This document shows positions 16,660 through 26,621 of a stretch of DNA of 64,000 bases, piece by piece. Both the position numbers and the translations under genes were made by a program. The stretch covers positions 14,470-78,469 of the forward strand of contig JAKBBA010000014.1 in assembly GCA_021808665.1 (NCBI GenBank), read 5' to 3'. The stretch is from Actinomycetes bacterium (GTDB taxonomy: Bacteria > Actinomycetota > Acidimicrobiia > Acidimicrobiales > Palsa-688). The notes under the pieces are model-generated. The model was not told the DNA's origin. It ran no database searches and saw nothing but the letters and a program-made list of their open reading frames with translations. Within the stretch, counting starts at the first letter, position 1. Each line of letters opens with the position of its first letter.

Positions 16660-17835
16660 TCAGACCGGCGCGGCAATGGGATGGGGCATGCACAGCCCGT
16701 CGTACTCGGCGATCACCAGCTGCTCTTTCGGGATGGAGCACGCAGCGCATTCGGGGTCCCTGTTGACCTTGAAGGTCCTGAAAGTCTCCTCCAGGGCGTC
16801 GTAGGCGAGGAGACGCCCTGAGAGGCTCTCGCCGATACCCAAGAGCAGTTTGATCGCCTCCATAGCCTGGATACTCCCGATGATGCCGCAGAGAACTCCG
16901 AGAACTCCGGCCTCTGAGCACGACGGGGCCAGCTCGGCGGGGGGCGGCTCGGGAACCTGGCAGCGGTAGCAGGGACCTTGGTGGGGAAGGTAGACGCTCG
17001 CTTGGCCTTCGAAGCGGAAGATAGAGCCGTGCACGACAGGGATGTCAAGCTTGAGCGAAGCGTCGTTGACCAGGTAGCGGGTCGGGAAGTTGTCGGTCCC
17101 GTCGACGATCACGTCGTAGCCAGAGAAAATGTCCAAGACGTTGTCCGCTCCGAGACGCACGTCGTAGGTGACCACGTTGACGTCAGGGTTGAGCAGGGTG
17201 AGGGTCTTCTTAGCGGAGTCGACCTTGCGCTCGCCGATACGGTCGACGTTGTGGAGTATCTGGCGCTGAAGGTTCGACTCGTCCACGACATCCATGTCGA
17301 TGATCCCTAGAGTCCCTACCCCTGAAGCTGCTAGATACAAGGCTGCGGGCGATCCCAGCCCGCCCGCGCCGAGGAGCAGGACCTTGGAGGCGAGAAGCTT
17401 GGCCTGGCCCTCCACCCCAACCTCGGGTAGCAGTAGGTGACGTTGGTAACGGTTGCGCTGCTCGGCGGTGAGGCTGACCGGCGTGGACCAGTCGCGACCT
17501 TCGTCTTTCCACTTGTTGAAGCCTCCGTCCATCGAGACCACGTTGGTGTAGCCGAGGGAGCGCAGGGTGTCGGCTGCGAATGCCGAGCGAACACCGCCTG
17601 CGCAGTACACGACGATTCGCGCGTCCTTGTCCGCCAGCTTGCCTTCGACTGTGCTCTCAAGGAAGCCCCTAGGGATGTGGAGGGCTCCGGGCAGGGCGCC
17701 CTGTTCGTACTCGTCGGGTTCGCGAACGTCGAGGACTACAGTCCCCGACCTTGAGATCTCCGATGCCGCGCCTGCGGTGTCGGTCTCCTCTATTCGACTT
17801 TTGGCGTCTCGCAGCAGGTCCCTGAAGCTGGTCAT
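16660..17835 (-). CDS. Rhodanese-E1 (ThiF/MoeB) fusion, sulfur-carrier activating enzyme
   Basis: 391 residues. Residues about 1-115 are a rhodanese domain (VVLDVREPDEYEQGALPGA) with the catalytic Cys in VVYCAGGVRS. Residues about 125-390 are an E1-like adenylyltransferase: YQRHLLLPEVG, the ATP loop LLLGAGGLGSPAALYLAASG, DESNLQRQILH, and two zinc-binding Cys pairs (CYRCQVPE and CAAC). Such proteins adenylate and thiolate small sulfur carriers (MoaD, ThiS, CysO-like). In actinobacterial MoeZ the order is E1 then rhodanese; here it is reversed. No sulfur-carrier gene is adjacent. It is divergent from the nitroreductase-like gene, with 28 nt between starts. Confidence 0.88.
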   Translation of the reverse strand: MTSFRDLLRDAKSRIEETDTAGAASEISRSGTVVLDVREPDEYEQGALPGALHIPRGFLESTVEGKLADKDARIVVYCAGGVRSAFAADTLRSLGYTNVVSMDGGFNKWKDEGRDWSTPVSLTAEQRNRYQRHLLLPEVGVEGQAKLLASKVLLLGAGGLGSPAALYLAASGVGTLGIIDMDVVDESNLQRQILHNVDRIGERKVDSAKKTLTLLNPDVNVVTYDVRLGADNVLDIFSGYDVIVDGTDNFPTRYLVNDASLKLDIPVVHGSIFRFEGQASVYLPHQGPCYRCQVPEPPPAELAPSCSEAGVLGVLCGIIGSIQAMEAIKLLLGIGESLSGRLLAYDALEETFRTFKVNRDPECAACSIPKEQLVIAEYDGLCMPHPIAAPV

Positions 17836-17863
17836 GTGTAAATATTACCTCTAAGGTCGGGAA

Positions 17864-18466
17864 ATGGAACTCGAAGATCTAGAAGATCTGGTCAAGGCTC
17901 GCCGGATGTGCCGCGATTTCTCCGCAGACCCCGTGGACCGGACCACAGTGGACCGTCTCCTAGAATTGGCTCGCAGGGCTCCTTCGGCCGGGCACACCCA
18001 AGGATGGGCTTTCTTGGTGCTCGAAGGGGCCGAGCTGACAAGGCGATTCTGGGAGGCCGACGCATCCCCGGGATGGCTGGCGTCGCCTACGCTTCCGGGG
18101 CTCCTCCGGGCGCCTGTGATTATCGTGGCATGGGCGAGCCGGCAGGCCTACGAGCGCAGGTACGCCGAGCCGGACAAGGCAGCCTCTGCTCTGGCCTGGA
18201 GCGTCCCCTACTGGATCGTCGACGCTTCGTTCGCGACCATGCACATACTGCTGGGAGCTCAGGCTTGCGGGTTGGGCGCCTTGTTCTTCAGACTTAGGCC
18301 GGGCGCCGAAACGGCACTTCGAGCCGACTTCAGCGTCCCAGGCGAGTGGAGCGCGATAGGCGCCCTTGCCTTGGGATTCCCGTCAGGCGCGCCGAGCCGG
18401 CCGCGGCCTCCCCGGGCGTTGCGGCCGGTCGAGGAGGTGGTGATGAGAGGAGCCTGGCGCACGTAG
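17864..18466 (+). CDS. Nitroreductase-family flavoprotein
   Basis: 200 residues. The N-terminal RRMCRDFSADPVD and LARRAPSAGHTQGWAFLVL are FMN-binding motifs of the nitroreductase fold. The central hydrophobic helix (IVDASFATMHILLGAQACGLGALFF) matches the dimer-interface helix of the family. The protein probably binds FMN and reduces an unknown substrate with NAD(P)H. FbiB here lacks its C-terminal FMN domain, so this gene is one possible source of the missing dehydro-F420-0 reductase activity, but it lies 13 kb away and the resemblance is only at family level. It is convergent with the sirtuin, with 1 nt between stops. Confidence 0.75.
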   Translation: MELEDLEDLVKARRMCRDFSADPVDRTTVDRLLELARRAPSAGHTQGWAFLVLEGAELTRRFWEADASPGWLASPTLPGLLRAPVIIVAWASRQAYERRYAEPDKAASALAWSVPYWIVDASFATMHILLGAQACGLGALFFRLRPGAETALRADFSVPGEWSAIGALALGFPSGAPSRPRPPRALRPVEEVVMRGAWRT

Positions 18467-18467
18467 C

Positions 18468-19217
18468 TCAAGACGATGGGACGCCAACGAGCTCGACCAG
18501 GGCCCGGCTGATAGGCACCCGGATCACCGCGGCAGCTATTGCGTCGAACGGTGTCTCCTGCGCGTTGATTATCACCACCGCTGCCCCGCGGCGCCGCGCC
18601 AAGGGAACCAGACCAGCCGCCGGGTACACACCTAGCGTCGTCCCCACAACCATCATCACGTCACACGACGCTGCCGCGCTCTCGGCGGCGGCTACGACAT
18701 CTGGGTCCAATGACTGGCCGAAGCTGATCGTCGCCGACTTCAAGATCCCACCGCAAGCCTCGCATGCCGGGTCGGGGTCTCCGGCTCTGACACGGGCGAG
18801 GGCCGCTTGCATCGGACCTTCCTCGCCGCAGTCCCAGCAGCGAAACTTCTTGATGGTCCCGTGCAGTTCGACAACCACGGAGGGATCATGGCCGGCAAGT
18901 TGATGGAGTCCATCTACGTTCTGGGTCAACACAGCGACGAGGCGCCCCTGGCGTTCGAGGTTGACCAGCGAGCGATGCCCAGGGTTCGGTAAGGCCGCCC
19001 AGGCGGGTGAGTCGAGCCGCTGGAGCCAGGAGAGCCGCCGTATCTCGGGGTCGGCGAGGTACTGGCCGATGTTGGACGTCTTCTCCGCCGACGGATTGCG
19101 AGTCCAAACGCCGTCGGGTCCCCTGAAATCGGGAATGCCGCTGTCCGTGGAGATGCCAGCCCCTGTGAGCACCGTGATCCTCCGGGCGTGGCCGAGGAGA
19201 CTCCGGGCGGCACTCAT
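18468..19217 (-). CDS. cobB: NAD-dependent protein deacylase, Sir2 family
   Basis: 249 residues from ATG 19217. The frame is open to 19286 with GTG alternatives at 19265 and 19286, and none has a well-spaced ribosome site. Sirtuin motifs: VLTGAGISTDSGIPDFRGPDG, TQNVDGLHQLAG, the catalytic His in ELHGTIKKFRC, and four zinc cysteines as CWDC and CEAC. Gly-rich MVVGTTLGVYPAAGL closes the NAD pocket. It removes acyl groups from lysines, with acyl-CoA synthetases as common bacterial targets. It stands alone between a nitroreductase-like gene and a divergent unknown gene. Confidence 0.92.
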   Translation of the reverse strand: MSAARSLLGHARRITVLTGAGISTDSGIPDFRGPDGVWTRNPSAEKTSNIGQYLADPEIRRLSWLQRLDSPAWAALPNPGHRSLVNLERQGRLVAVLTQNVDGLHQLAGHDPSVVVELHGTIKKFRCWDCGEEGPMQAALARVRAGDPDPACEACGGILKSATISFGQSLDPDVVAAAESAAASCDVMMVVGTTLGVYPAAGLVPLARRRGAAVVIINAQETPFDAIAAAVIRVPISRALVELVGVPSS

Positions 19218-19340
19218 TGGGCCGCCGGACAGGGGCTCTGCGTCGCCGACTTGAATCCACTGCGCCACGAAGTGATTCTCACACACCTCCCGACTTTCTT
19301 GAGCAGCTAGCTCTCACTCATTGGCCTATATCAAACTGAG

Positions 19341-19369
19341 TTGCAAATCGAAGTACTATGAAATACTAT
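19341..19369 (+). promoter_or_regulatory. Sigma-70-type promoter for the gene at 19400
   Basis: TTGCAA (19341-19346) and TACTAT (19364-19369) are spaced by exactly 17 nt in an AT-rich patch, giving a start near 19376 and a 5' leader of about 24 nt. The leader includes GGAGG (19391-19395) before GTG 19400. A direct repeat (ACTAT at 19355 and 19365) overlaps the promoter. Confidence 0.6.
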
Positions 19370-19399
19370 AAAACAAAGCTTTAGTACCTGGGAGGTCCC

Positions 19400-20077
19400 G
19401 TGAGTCTTTTAGCCATCGACAGCGACACCCTCGACATCCGTCCCTGGGAGGACGAGCGCACCCGCCAAGGGGGCTTCGACCCGCGCAGCGCATATGTAGA
19501 GAGGTTCTGGCTTGCACTGATCGGCCCGAGCACAACCTGGCTCCTTCGTAGGATTGCCGCCGGACTGGACAACTCCCCCACAGGGTTTCCCATGCCGTTG
19601 GCGGAGACTGCACGATCCTTAGGGCTTGGAGACCGGGCAGGTAGGCACTCGGCGTTCGTGCGCACTCTCAGCCGCATGGTCGTGTTCGACCTGGCACGGC
19701 CGGCAGGACCGGCCTGCCTCGAAGTGCTGAGACGTCTGCCACCGCTTAGCCGCCGCCAGCTCGGCCATCTCGGCGTCGAGTTCCAACGGGACCACGAAGC
19801 GTGGATGACGTCGCAGGGGCAGTTGACGCCCGGAGAATCAGCCCGACGGCGCAGCCGCCAGCTGGCTCTCAGCCTGCTCGAGTTGGGTGAGGACCCCGAA
19901 GAGGCGGAACGCCAACTGATGCGCTGGCGCTACCACCCAGCCATTGCGAACGAGTCGGTTGCGTGGGCCCTCCAGCGTCATCGCCAAGCCTTCGATGCTG
20001 CGTCGGGCTTCGCCCAAACCCGAGCCGAAGCGCTGACCGAGGCGGTATCGCAACCCACGACCGCCGGATCTCCATGA
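19400..20077 (+). CDS. Conserved-looking cytosolic protein, unknown function
   Basis: 225 residues from GTG 19400, which has GGAGG 4 nt upstream and a well-formed promoter. The product contains RSAYVERFWLALIGPSTTWLLRRIAAGL near the N-terminus (quoted in two parts: RSAYVERFWLALIGP and STTWLLRRIAAGL), a helical Arg-rich middle (LRRLPPLSRRQLGHLGVEFQ), and an acidic/basic C-terminal helix region. No transmembrane segment or metal motif is visible. The architecture resembles a helical regulatory or DNA-associated protein, but this is a guess from composition. It is divergent from the sirtuin gene. Confidence 0.7.
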   Translation: MSLLAIDSDTLDIRPWEDERTRQGGFDPRSAYVERFWLALIGPSTTWLLRRIAAGLDNSPTGFPMPLAETARSLGLGDRAGRHSAFVRTLSRMVVFDLARPAGPACLEVLRRLPPLSRRQLGHLGVEFQRDHEAWMTSQGQLTPGESARRRSRQLALSLLELGEDPEEAERQLMRWRYHPAIANESVAWALQRHRQAFDAASGFAQTRAEALTEAVSQPTTAGSP

Positions 20078-20166
20078 GACACACCAGGGGAATGGGCGGG
20101 CTCCCCGCGCTCCAACTGGCGGTCCGTGAGCCGCGCTAAGAACCCTACCTGCCCTACCCTGGGCGG

Positions 20167-21087
20167 GTGGACACACCTCCTGACCTGCCGCCGGGCCAAT
20201 CGTTCGAACTCGCCGGGCGAGGGCGAACGTGGATGTTCGACTCCGGGCCACCTCCCGCTATCGACCGGCTGGACGATCCCGCCCCACTTTTGCTCCTGCA
20301 CGGCTGGACTTCGAGTGCTGCGCTCAACTGGTACCGCTGCTTCCCGGCGCTGAGCGACCGCTACCGGGTGATCGCCCTGGACCATCGAGGGCACGGCCGG
20401 GGGATACGCAGCCGAAAGATTTTCCGTCTCGAGGATTGCGCCGACGACGCCGCAGCCCTGATCCGCCAGCTCGGATGCGGCCCTTGCACCGTAGTCGGCT
20501 ACTCGATGGGAGGCCCCGTAGCACAACTCCTCTGGCTAAGGCATCCCGAGGTGGTCCGCGAGCTGGTCCTGTGCGCCACTTCGTGCACGTTCGCAGTGGG
20601 CCAGCGTCCAAAGGCGCTGACGACCTCTTGGCTGGCAGCGACCGTAGCTCTCTCCGCCACCCCTCCCCTGCTTAGGGACCTGGCCATGGGCTGTGCGGCG
20701 ACCCGATGGCGAAGAAGTCACTCGGCCAGTGAGTGGGCCACCAGCGAGTGGCAGCGTCACGACCCCGCTGCTGTCCTACAGGCCGGTGTAGCTCTGACCA
20801 GCTACGACGCCTCGTCGTGGATCGGACAGGTCGACGTGCCAACCGCTGTCGTGTTGACGCAGCGCGACACGACGGTCCCACCTGCACGTCAGCAGAAGCT
20901 CGCCGACCTGATACGAGGGTCGGCGGTGGTACCTGTCGACTCCGACCACCGGGCGTGCGTCGACGCACCTCAGCTTTTTGTCCCGGCTTTGATCGAAGCT
21001 TGCGAGAAGGTTAGGGAGCCGAGCAGGGTTCGCCTTAAACTGGCCTCTGACAATGCCGAAAGCGCCCTGGAAGGTTCGAAGCCGTGA
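20167..21087 (+). CDS. Alpha/beta hydrolase
   Basis: 306 residues from GTG 20167. Fold motifs: [16 protein letters not shown] (oxyanion hole), [12 protein letters not shown], the nucleophile elbow [10 protein letters not shown], the catalytic Asp in TQRDTTVPP and the His in SDHRACV. The likely substrate is an ester or a C-C bond of the esterase/carboxylesterase group, and nothing narrows it further. Its stop overlaps the leuC start by 4 nt (GTGA), so it is co-translated with leucine biosynthesis genes, an unexplained pairing. Confidence 0.85.
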   Translation: MDTPPDLPPGQSFELAGRGRTWMFDSGPPPAIDRLDDPAPLLLLHGWTSSAALNWYRCFPALSDRYRVIALDHRGHGRGIRSRKIFRLEDCADDAAALIRQLGCGPCTVVGYSMGGPVAQLLWLRHPEVVRELVLCATSCTFAVGQRPKALTTSWLAATVALSATPPLLRDLAMGCAATRWRRSHSASEWATSEWQRHDPAAVLQAGVALTSYDASSWIGQVDVPTAVVLTQRDTTVPPARQQKLADLIRGSAVVPVDSDHRACVDAPQLFVPALIEACEKVREPSRVRLKLASDNAESALEGSKP

Positions 21088-22493
21088 GCAATAACCCACT
21101 GACAATGGCCGAGAAGGTCTGGGACCGTCACGTCGTGCGCAGCGGCGGCGGCGAGCCGGACCTGCTTTACATCGATCTGCACCTCGTTCACGAGGTAACC
21201 TCGCCCCAGGCGTTCGACGGCCTGCGCATGGCGGCGAGGACGGTCCGCCGCCCTGATCGCACCATAGCGACGATGGACCATAACGTGCCTACCACGGCTC
21301 TCGACGGTCCGGTCGAGGATCCGATCTCGGCACGACAGATGCAAGTGCTCGCCGCCAACTGCGAGGAGTTCGGGATAAACCTGTTCGAGATGGGGAATCC
21401 CAAACAGGGGATCGTCCACATAATCGGCCCGGAGTTCGGCCTCACCCAGCCCGGCATGACGATCGTGTGCGGCGACAGCCACACTTCCACTCACGGCGCT
21501 TTCGGGGCCCTCGCTTTCGGCATCGGTACAAGCGAGGTGGAGCACGTGCTGGCCACCCAGACGCTGCCGCAGGCGAGGCCCAAGACGATGTCGGTCGACA
21601 TCGACGGAGCCCTCCCAGAAGGTGTCAGCCCCAAGGACCTAGTCCTGGCCATAATCGGCACGATCGGCACCGGCGGTGGGATGGGCCACGTCATCGAGTA
21701 CCGGGGTGAGGCGATCCGTAACATGTCGATGGAGGGGCGGATGACCGTCTGCAACATGTCCATCGAAGGTGGCGCCCGGGCCGGGATGATCGCCCCGGAC
21801 GACACGACTTTCGCCTACTTGGACGGTAGACCGTACGCGCCCCGTGGTGCTTTGTGGGAGCAGGCGCTCGACGACTGGAGAAGCCTCTCCACCGATCCGG
21901 GCGCCAGCTTCGATCGTTCTGTCAGCATCGACGCCTCTAGCTTGAGCCCGTACGTGTCGTGGGGAACCAATCCCAGCCAGGTGATTCCTATAAACGCCCG
22001 CATACCGGACCCCGACGACTTCGACGTGCCCTCCGCACGCGAGGCGGCGTCGCGTGCTTTGACCTACATGGGCCTGACACCGGGGACTCGTATGCGTGAC
22101 GTGGCCGTGGACACCGTCTTCATAGGGTCGTGCACCAACGGGCGAATCGAGGATCTACGCGCCGCTGCCGCCGTCCTACAAGGACGCCGGGTCTCTCCAG
22201 GCGTGCGGGCGCTGGCGGTGCCAGGCTCAGGATCGGTGAAGGCGCAAGCCGAGCGCGAGGGCCTCGACAGTATCTTCGTGGCCTCGGGCTTCGAATGGCG
22301 CAACCCCGGCTGCTCGATGTGCCTTGCGATGAACCCCGACAAGCTCGAACCTGGTCAAAGGTCAGCGTCGACGTCCAACCGCAACTTCGAGGGCCGGCAG
22401 GGACGGGGTGGGCGCACCCATCTTGTGTCACCAGCGGTGGCCGCTGCGACCGCCGTAACCGGCCGTTTCGCTTCCCCAGCGGACCTGGCATGA
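21084..22493 (+). CDS. leuC: 3-isopropylmalate dehydratase large subunit
   Basis: 469 residues, full length. Aconitase-fold motifs: [39 protein letters not shown] with the first cluster-region residues, [17 protein letters not shown] and GCSMCLAMN, which provide the three Cys ligands of the [4Fe-4S] cluster. With LeuD it isomerises 2-isopropylmalate to 3-isopropylmalate in leucine synthesis. Starts at GTG 21084, overlapping the hydrolase stop. leuD follows after 85 nt. Confidence 0.96.
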   Translation: MSNNPLTMAEKVWDRHVVRSGGGEPDLLYIDLHLVHEVTSPQAFDGLRMAARTVRRPDRTIATMDHNVPTTALDGPVEDPISARQMQVLAANCEEFGINLFEMGNPKQGIVHIIGPEFGLTQPGMTIVCGDSHTSTHGAFGALAFGIGTSEVEHVLATQTLPQARPKTMSVDIDGALPEGVSPKDLVLAIIGTIGTGGGMGHVIEYRGEAIRNMSMEGRMTVCNMSIEGGARAGMIAPDDTTFAYLDGRPYAPRGALWEQALDDWRSLSTDPGASFDRSVSIDASSLSPYVSWGTNPSQVIPINARIPDPDDFDVPSAREAASRALTYMGLTPGTRMRDVAVDTVFIGSCTNGRIEDLRAAAAVLQGRRVSPGVRALAVPGSGSVKAQAEREGLDSIFVASGFEWRNPGCSMCLAMNPDKLEPGQRSASTSNRNFEGRQGRGGRTHLVSPAVAAATAVTGRFASPADLA

Positions 22494-22578
22494 CGCCGGT
22501 GACGCCGGAGCACCCCCGCACGACCGGCTGCGGGCCTGCTATCAGTCTGATACCAAAGCGACAGGAGTCGAAGGTTCA

Positions 22579-23178
22579 ATGAAACCAGTCAAGGCCGTTT
22601 CAGGGACTGCCGTCCCTCTAGATCGCTCGGACGTCGACACCGACCAGATCATCCCGAGCGACTGGCTCAAGAAGGTGGAGCGCACCGGCTTCGGCCAGGG
22701 CCTTTTCGCCGAGTGGCGAGACGACCGGGACTTCGTGCTCAACAAGCCCGAGTACGCCGGTGCGACGATCCTCGTCGCCGGCGCAAACTTCGGTACGGGA
22801 TCCTCCCGCGAGCACGCTGTGTGGGCGCTGACCGACTACGGCTTCGAGGCGGTCATATCGCCTCGCTTCGGCGACATCTTCGCTAACAACTGCACCAAAG
22901 CCGGTTTGATACCAGTCAAAGTTGACCCCGAGGTGGGCCGTGCCCTGCTCGAAGCCGTCAAGGCTGACCCCGCCCTGGAAATAACAGTCGACGTGGAGCG
23001 CCTCACCGTGTCAGCTCCCGCGGCGGGGATCGAAGGCTCCTTCCCTCTCGACCCCCACACCCAGCACCGCCTTCTCGAAGGCCTCGACGACATCGGCCTC
23101 ACCATGGTGCACGAGCAGGAGATACAAGCCCACGAGGCCTCAAGACCAGCCTGGATGCCGGCGGTAACACCCGCCTGA
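22579..23178 (+). CDS. leuD: 3-isopropylmalate dehydratase small subunit
   Basis: 199 residues. MKPVKAVSGTAVPLDRSDVD and TDQIIPSDWLKK open the swivelling domain. GTGSSREHAVWALTDYG and ISPRFGDIFANNC are the family signatures. Preceded by AGGAG-like sequence before ATG 22579. Completes the LeuCD heterodimer. The gene ends 71 nt before the convergent aspartate aminotransferase. Confidence 0.95.
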   Translation: MKPVKAVSGTAVPLDRSDVDTDQIIPSDWLKKVERTGFGQGLFAEWRDDRDFVLNKPEYAGATILVAGANFGTGSSREHAVWALTDYGFEAVISPRFGDIFANNCTKAGLIPVKVDPEVGRALLEAVKADPALEITVDVERLTVSAPAAGIEGSFPLDPHTQHRLLEGLDDIGLTMVHEQEIQAHEASRPAWMPAVTPA

Positions 23179-23249
23179 CCCAGACCAGGAAGCCTCGCCT
23201 GACCTTGCAGGAGCCGGGAAGCTGCCACGGCACCCCGGCTAGGTTGAGA

Positions 23250-24443
23250 TCAACCAGCCACGAGTTTGGCTATCCGGCTAATCCCCTCCTCTAGCGCTGA
23301 GTCGGCCAGAGCATAGGAGAAACGGGCGTAGCCCGGCGCCCCAAAAGCCTCGCCGGGAACGAACGCTACCTTCGCCTCGTCGAGGACAAGGGCCGCCAGT
23401 TCGAGCGAGCTGGAAGCAACCCTGCCTGCGATCGGCATGCCCAGCAGGCCTTCGACGCTCGGGAAGGCGTAGAAGGCACCCTCAGGTTCGGGGCAGGTAA
23501 CACCGGGTATCTCGTTGAGCATCGCCGTGATCGTGCGCCGGCGGCGATCGTATACCGCCCTCATCTCCTCCACAGCGCTCAGGTCGCCGCTTACCGCAGC
23601 CAGGGCCGCCCGCTGGGCGATGTTGCACACGTTTGACGTGGCGTGCGACTGCAGGTTGGTAGCGGCGGCCACCACGTCCGCCGGCCCGACGATCCAGCCG
23701 ACCCTCCAGCCGGTCATCGCGTACGTCTTCGCGACGCCGTTGACCACCACGCACGTGTCAGCGAGCCCGGGCACAGCGACGGGCATAGACGCGAACACAG
23801 AGTCGCCGTAGACTAGGTGTTCGTAGATCTCGTCGGTCAGGACCCACACATCGCTGTCGAGTGCCCAGCGCCCGATCCGCTCCACCTCCTCCGGGCTGTA
23901 CACGGCGCCGGTCGGGTTCGACGGCGAGACGAATAGCAACACCTTGGTCCTAGCCGTCCTCGCCGACTCCAGCTGGTCTACCGTTACCTTGAAACCTGAC
24001 TGCCACGTGGTGGGAACCTCGACAGGAACACCGCCGGCCAACCTGATCGATTCCGGGTAGGTGGTCCAGTAAGGGGCAGGCATGAGCACCTCGTCGCCCG
24101 GGTCGAGCAGGGCGGCGAACGCCTCTTCCACGGCCTGCTTGCCTCCGTTGGTGATCAGTACCTGCGACGCGGAGACCTCGAATCCCGAGTCTCGCTTGGT
24201 CTTAGCTGCGACCGCTGCCTTGAGCTCGGGAAGGCCGCCTGCGGGCGTGTACTTGTGGTTCTTCGGGTCCAAGCAGGCAGCCACCGCGGCGTCGACGATG
24301 TGACCCGGCGTCGGAAAGTCCGGCTCACCAGCGCCGAAGCCGATCACGTCCTCCCCAGACGCTTTCAGCGCTTTGGCCTTCGCGTCGATGGCGAGGGTAG
24401 CGGACTCGGTGACTGCGGCTATGCGTTGTGAGATACGGCCCAT
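23250..24443 (-). CDS. aspC: Class I/II aminotransferase, aspartate aminotransferase-like
   Basis: 397 residues from ATG 24443 ([19 protein letters not shown]). Fold type I PLP motifs: [47 protein letters not shown], and the PLP lysine in [17 protein letters not shown]-terminal [17 protein letters not shown]. The sequence matches actinobacterial aspartate aminotransferase (AspB/AspC), which exchanges amino groups among aspartate, glutamate and 2-oxoacids. The open frame extends to 24833 but that part overlaps the divergent serC gene. Only 19 nt separate the two divergent starts. Confidence 0.92.
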   Translation of the reverse strand: MGRISQRIAAVTESATLAIDAKAKALKASGEDVIGFGAGEPDFPTPGHIVDAAVAACLDPKNHKYTPAGGLPELKAAVAAKTKRDSGFEVSASQVLITNGGKQAVEEAFAALLDPGDEVLMPAPYWTTYPESIRLAGGVPVEVPTTWQSGFKVTVDQLESARTARTKVLLFVSPSNPTGAVYSPEEVERIGRWALDSDVWVLTDEIYEHLVYGDSVFASMPVAVPGLADTCVVVNGVAKTYAMTGWRVGWIVGPADVVAAATNLQSHATSNVCNIAQRAALAAVSGDLSAVEEMRAVYDRRRRTITAMLNEIPGVTCPEPEGAFYAFPSVEGLLGMPIAGRVASSSLELAALVLDEAKVAFVPGEAFGAPGYARFSYALADSALEEGISRIAKLVAG

Positions 24444-24462
24444 GGCATGCAATGCTTTCACA

Positions 24463-25593
24463 ATGGCCGCTGCAGTTGTGACAGATATACGAATTCCCGC
24501 GAATCTCCTGCCCTCGGACGGACGTTTCGGGTGCGGCCCGTCGAAGGTCAGGACTGAAGCGGCGGACGTGTTGCGCTCGCTTTCGGCCAGTGTGCTCGGC
24601 ACGAGCCACCGCCAGGCGCCGGTGCGCTCCCTCGTCGGACGCCTGCGTAGCGGCCTGGGCGAGCTTTTCGCAGCGCCACCGGGATACGAGGTGGTGCTCG
24701 GCAACGGCGGTTCCACAGCTTTCTGGGATCTTGCAACGTTCGGGTTGATCGAGTCCACCAGCCAGCACCTCGTGTTCGGGGAGTTCTCCTCCAAGTTCGC
24801 CGAGGCTGCGGCCACCGCCCCGCACATCGGCACGCCACAGGTGGTCAGCTCCCCCGCCGGTACGCATCCCCAACCCGCCCCAAGCGAGGAGGTGGACCTT
24901 TACGCGTTCACCCACAACGAGACGTCCACCGGTGTGATGATGCCCTTGCGCCGTCCCGAGATCCCCGCTGAGGCGATCGTCGCTGTCGACGCCACGTCCG
25001 GAGCCGGTGGGCTGCGCTTCGACCCCGCGGAGGTGGACGTTTACTACTTCGCGCCGCAGAAGTCTTTCGCAGCCGACGGGGGTCTGTGGGTAGCTCTTCT
25101 TTCCCCCGCAGCCCTGGAGCGGGCGGAGCGCATAGGCCGGTCCGGCCGGTGGGTGCCGGCGTTCCTGGACCTGCGCATAGCGATCACCCAAAGCCGGCTT
25201 GACCAGACGTACAACACGCCGGCTGTTGCGACGATCATCTTGTTCGTAGAGCAACTCGAATGGATGCTCACCAACGGCGGCCTCGACTTTGCGGCAAGCC
25301 GCTGCGAACGCTCAGCCCGGATTATCTACACATGGGCGGAGCGCTGCGACTTCGCGTCGCCTTTCGTTTCGGACCCGGCGCAGCGCAGCAACGTCGTCGC
25401 GACCATCGACCTTGACGGGGAAGTCGACGCTGACACGGTCAACAAGGTGCTGCGCGCGAACGGGATCGTCGACACCGACTCTTACAGAAAGCTCGGCCGA
25501 AACCAGCTGAGGATCGGGATGTTCCCTGCCGTTGAGCCCGACGACGTCGAGGCCCTCACGCGCTGCGTCGACTTCGTCGTCGCAGCCCTTTAG
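24463..25593 (+). CDS. serC: Phosphoserine aminotransferase
   Basis: 376 residues from ATG 24463. [11 protein letters not shown] at the N-terminus, [59 protein letters not shown] and the PLP lysine in [15 protein letters not shown]. These match the mycobacterial-type SerC, which converts 3-phosphohydroxypyruvate to phosphoserine. The open frame upstream of 24463 overlaps the divergent aminotransferase. GTG 24478 is an alternative start. Confidence 0.93.
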   Translation: MAAAVVTDIRIPANLLPSDGRFGCGPSKVRTEAADVLRSLSASVLGTSHRQAPVRSLVGRLRSGLGELFAAPPGYEVVLGNGGSTAFWDLATFGLIESTSQHLVFGEFSSKFAEAAATAPHIGTPQVVSSPAGTHPQPAPSEEVDLYAFTHNETSTGVMMPLRRPEIPAEAIVAVDATSGAGGLRFDPAEVDVYYFAPQKSFAADGGLWVALLSPAALERAERIGRSGRWVPAFLDLRIAITQSRLDQTYNTPAVATIILFVEQLEWMLTNGGLDFAASRCERSARIIYTWAERCDFASPFVSDPAQRSNVVATIDLDGEVDADTVNKVLRANGIVDTDSYRKLGRNQLRIGMFPAVEPDDVEALTRCVDFVVAAL

Positions 25594-25673
25594 AAGTAAC
25601 CGGATCGCCAGCACCAGTGCGACCTGCTCTAGGCCTCGGAAGTGAGCGCGCTCGGATCGGCTAGCTTGCGGTT

Positions 25674-26573
25674 ATGCGCTGTTCGGAGTGGTCCCGCGTG
25701 GAGCAAGTGGACCCGGCGGGCACCGCCGGGAGCTACGCTGGTTTTCTTCTCGTCGACTGGCCTCTGCCATGGCCGCGCGACGTCTCGGAGATAGAACAGC
25801 TCGCTGATATCGCCAGCATTTCCCGGGAGTCGTCGGTGCGCCTGCAGGCTGTCCTGCCCCAGCCTGAGCGGCCGCTCGGTGTCGCCTTCTACCGGTGGGA
25901 GCCGTCGAAAGGCGCCTACACCGGCTTGGAAGCCCCAGCGGGGGCTGACAGTGCGGCGGTGGCCAGGATGTTCCTCGAAGGGGTTACTCCTCCCGGGACT
26001 ACACCGATCGAAGTTACCGACGTGCTTGTATGCGGCCACGGTCGGCGCGACCGCTGCTGCGGTTCGCTCGGAACGGCCCTCGAGGTGGAGATCAGGGCGA
26101 CCGGCCGTGTCGACGGGCGTTACCGGGTCAGGAGAACCAGTCACACCGGCGGCCACCGCTTCGCCCCTACAGCCGTAGTGCTACCTGAGGGCACCTGCTG
26201 GGGGTACCTCGACACAGACATCCTGATCGCGATCTTGGACAGGTCCGGGTCGCCATCCGACGTCGCAGGCTGCTACCGCGGTTCCACCGGCCTCGAAAGC
26301 CCGGAGGTTCAGGCGCTGGAGAGAGCCCTCCTCGAAAAGGTCGGCTGGGAGCTGCTCAGCTGGCCCCGGAGGGGCACCCGGCTCGCTGACGGGAAGGTGC
26401 GTTTTGAGGCGGCCCCTCCATCGGGCCCTGTCCGGGTGTGGGAGGCACAGGTGACACCGGGAAGGCTGCTCACGCCGCCGCCTTGTGGGGCTCCCCGCAC
26501 CGGTGCCGAGAAGTCGGACCGGGAGCTTGCCGTCGCCGGCCTGGCCGAGGTCGGTCAAGACCCGGTCGCGTAA
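25674..26573 (+). CDS. Sucrase/ferredoxin-like protein with thioredoxin-like Fe-S fold
   Basis: 299 residues. The conserved core CGHGRRDRCCGSLG, followed by RTSHTGGHRFAPTAVVLPEG and a TGLESPEVQALERALL segment, identifies the sucraseferredoxin-like family (PF06999). The family contains a [2Fe-2S]-ferredoxin-like thioredoxin fold; here the two Cys clusters CGHGRRDRCC provide candidate ligands. Function in actinobacteria is unknown. The start is ATG 25674. It sits between serC and a membrane protein, all rightward, but with no obvious functional link. Confidence 0.82.
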   Translation: MRCSEWSRVEQVDPAGTAGSYAGFLLVDWPLPWPRDVSEIEQLADIASISRESSVRLQAVLPQPERPLGVAFYRWEPSKGAYTGLEAPAGADSAAVARMFLEGVTPPGTTPIEVTDVLVCGHGRRDRCCGSLGTALEVEIRATGRVDGRYRVRRTSHTGGHRFAPTAVVLPEGTCWGYLDTDILIAILDRSGSPSDVAGCYRGSTGLESPEVQALERALLEKVGWELLSWPRRGTRLADGKVRFEAAPPSGPVRVWEAQVTPGRLLTPPPCGAPRTGAEKSDRELAVAGLAEVGQDPVA

Positions 26574-26621
26574 AGTGGGTCTAAGATCGCTGGGGTTGGG
26601 CAGCTTGGGGGGAGGATTGGT

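Noticed and set aside
17864..18466. FbiB C-terminal domain gene for dehydro-F420-0 reduction
   Set aside because: Only family-level FMN motifs are visible and the gene is not linked to fbiA-fbiB, so I report it as nitroreductase-like with this role as a possibility only.
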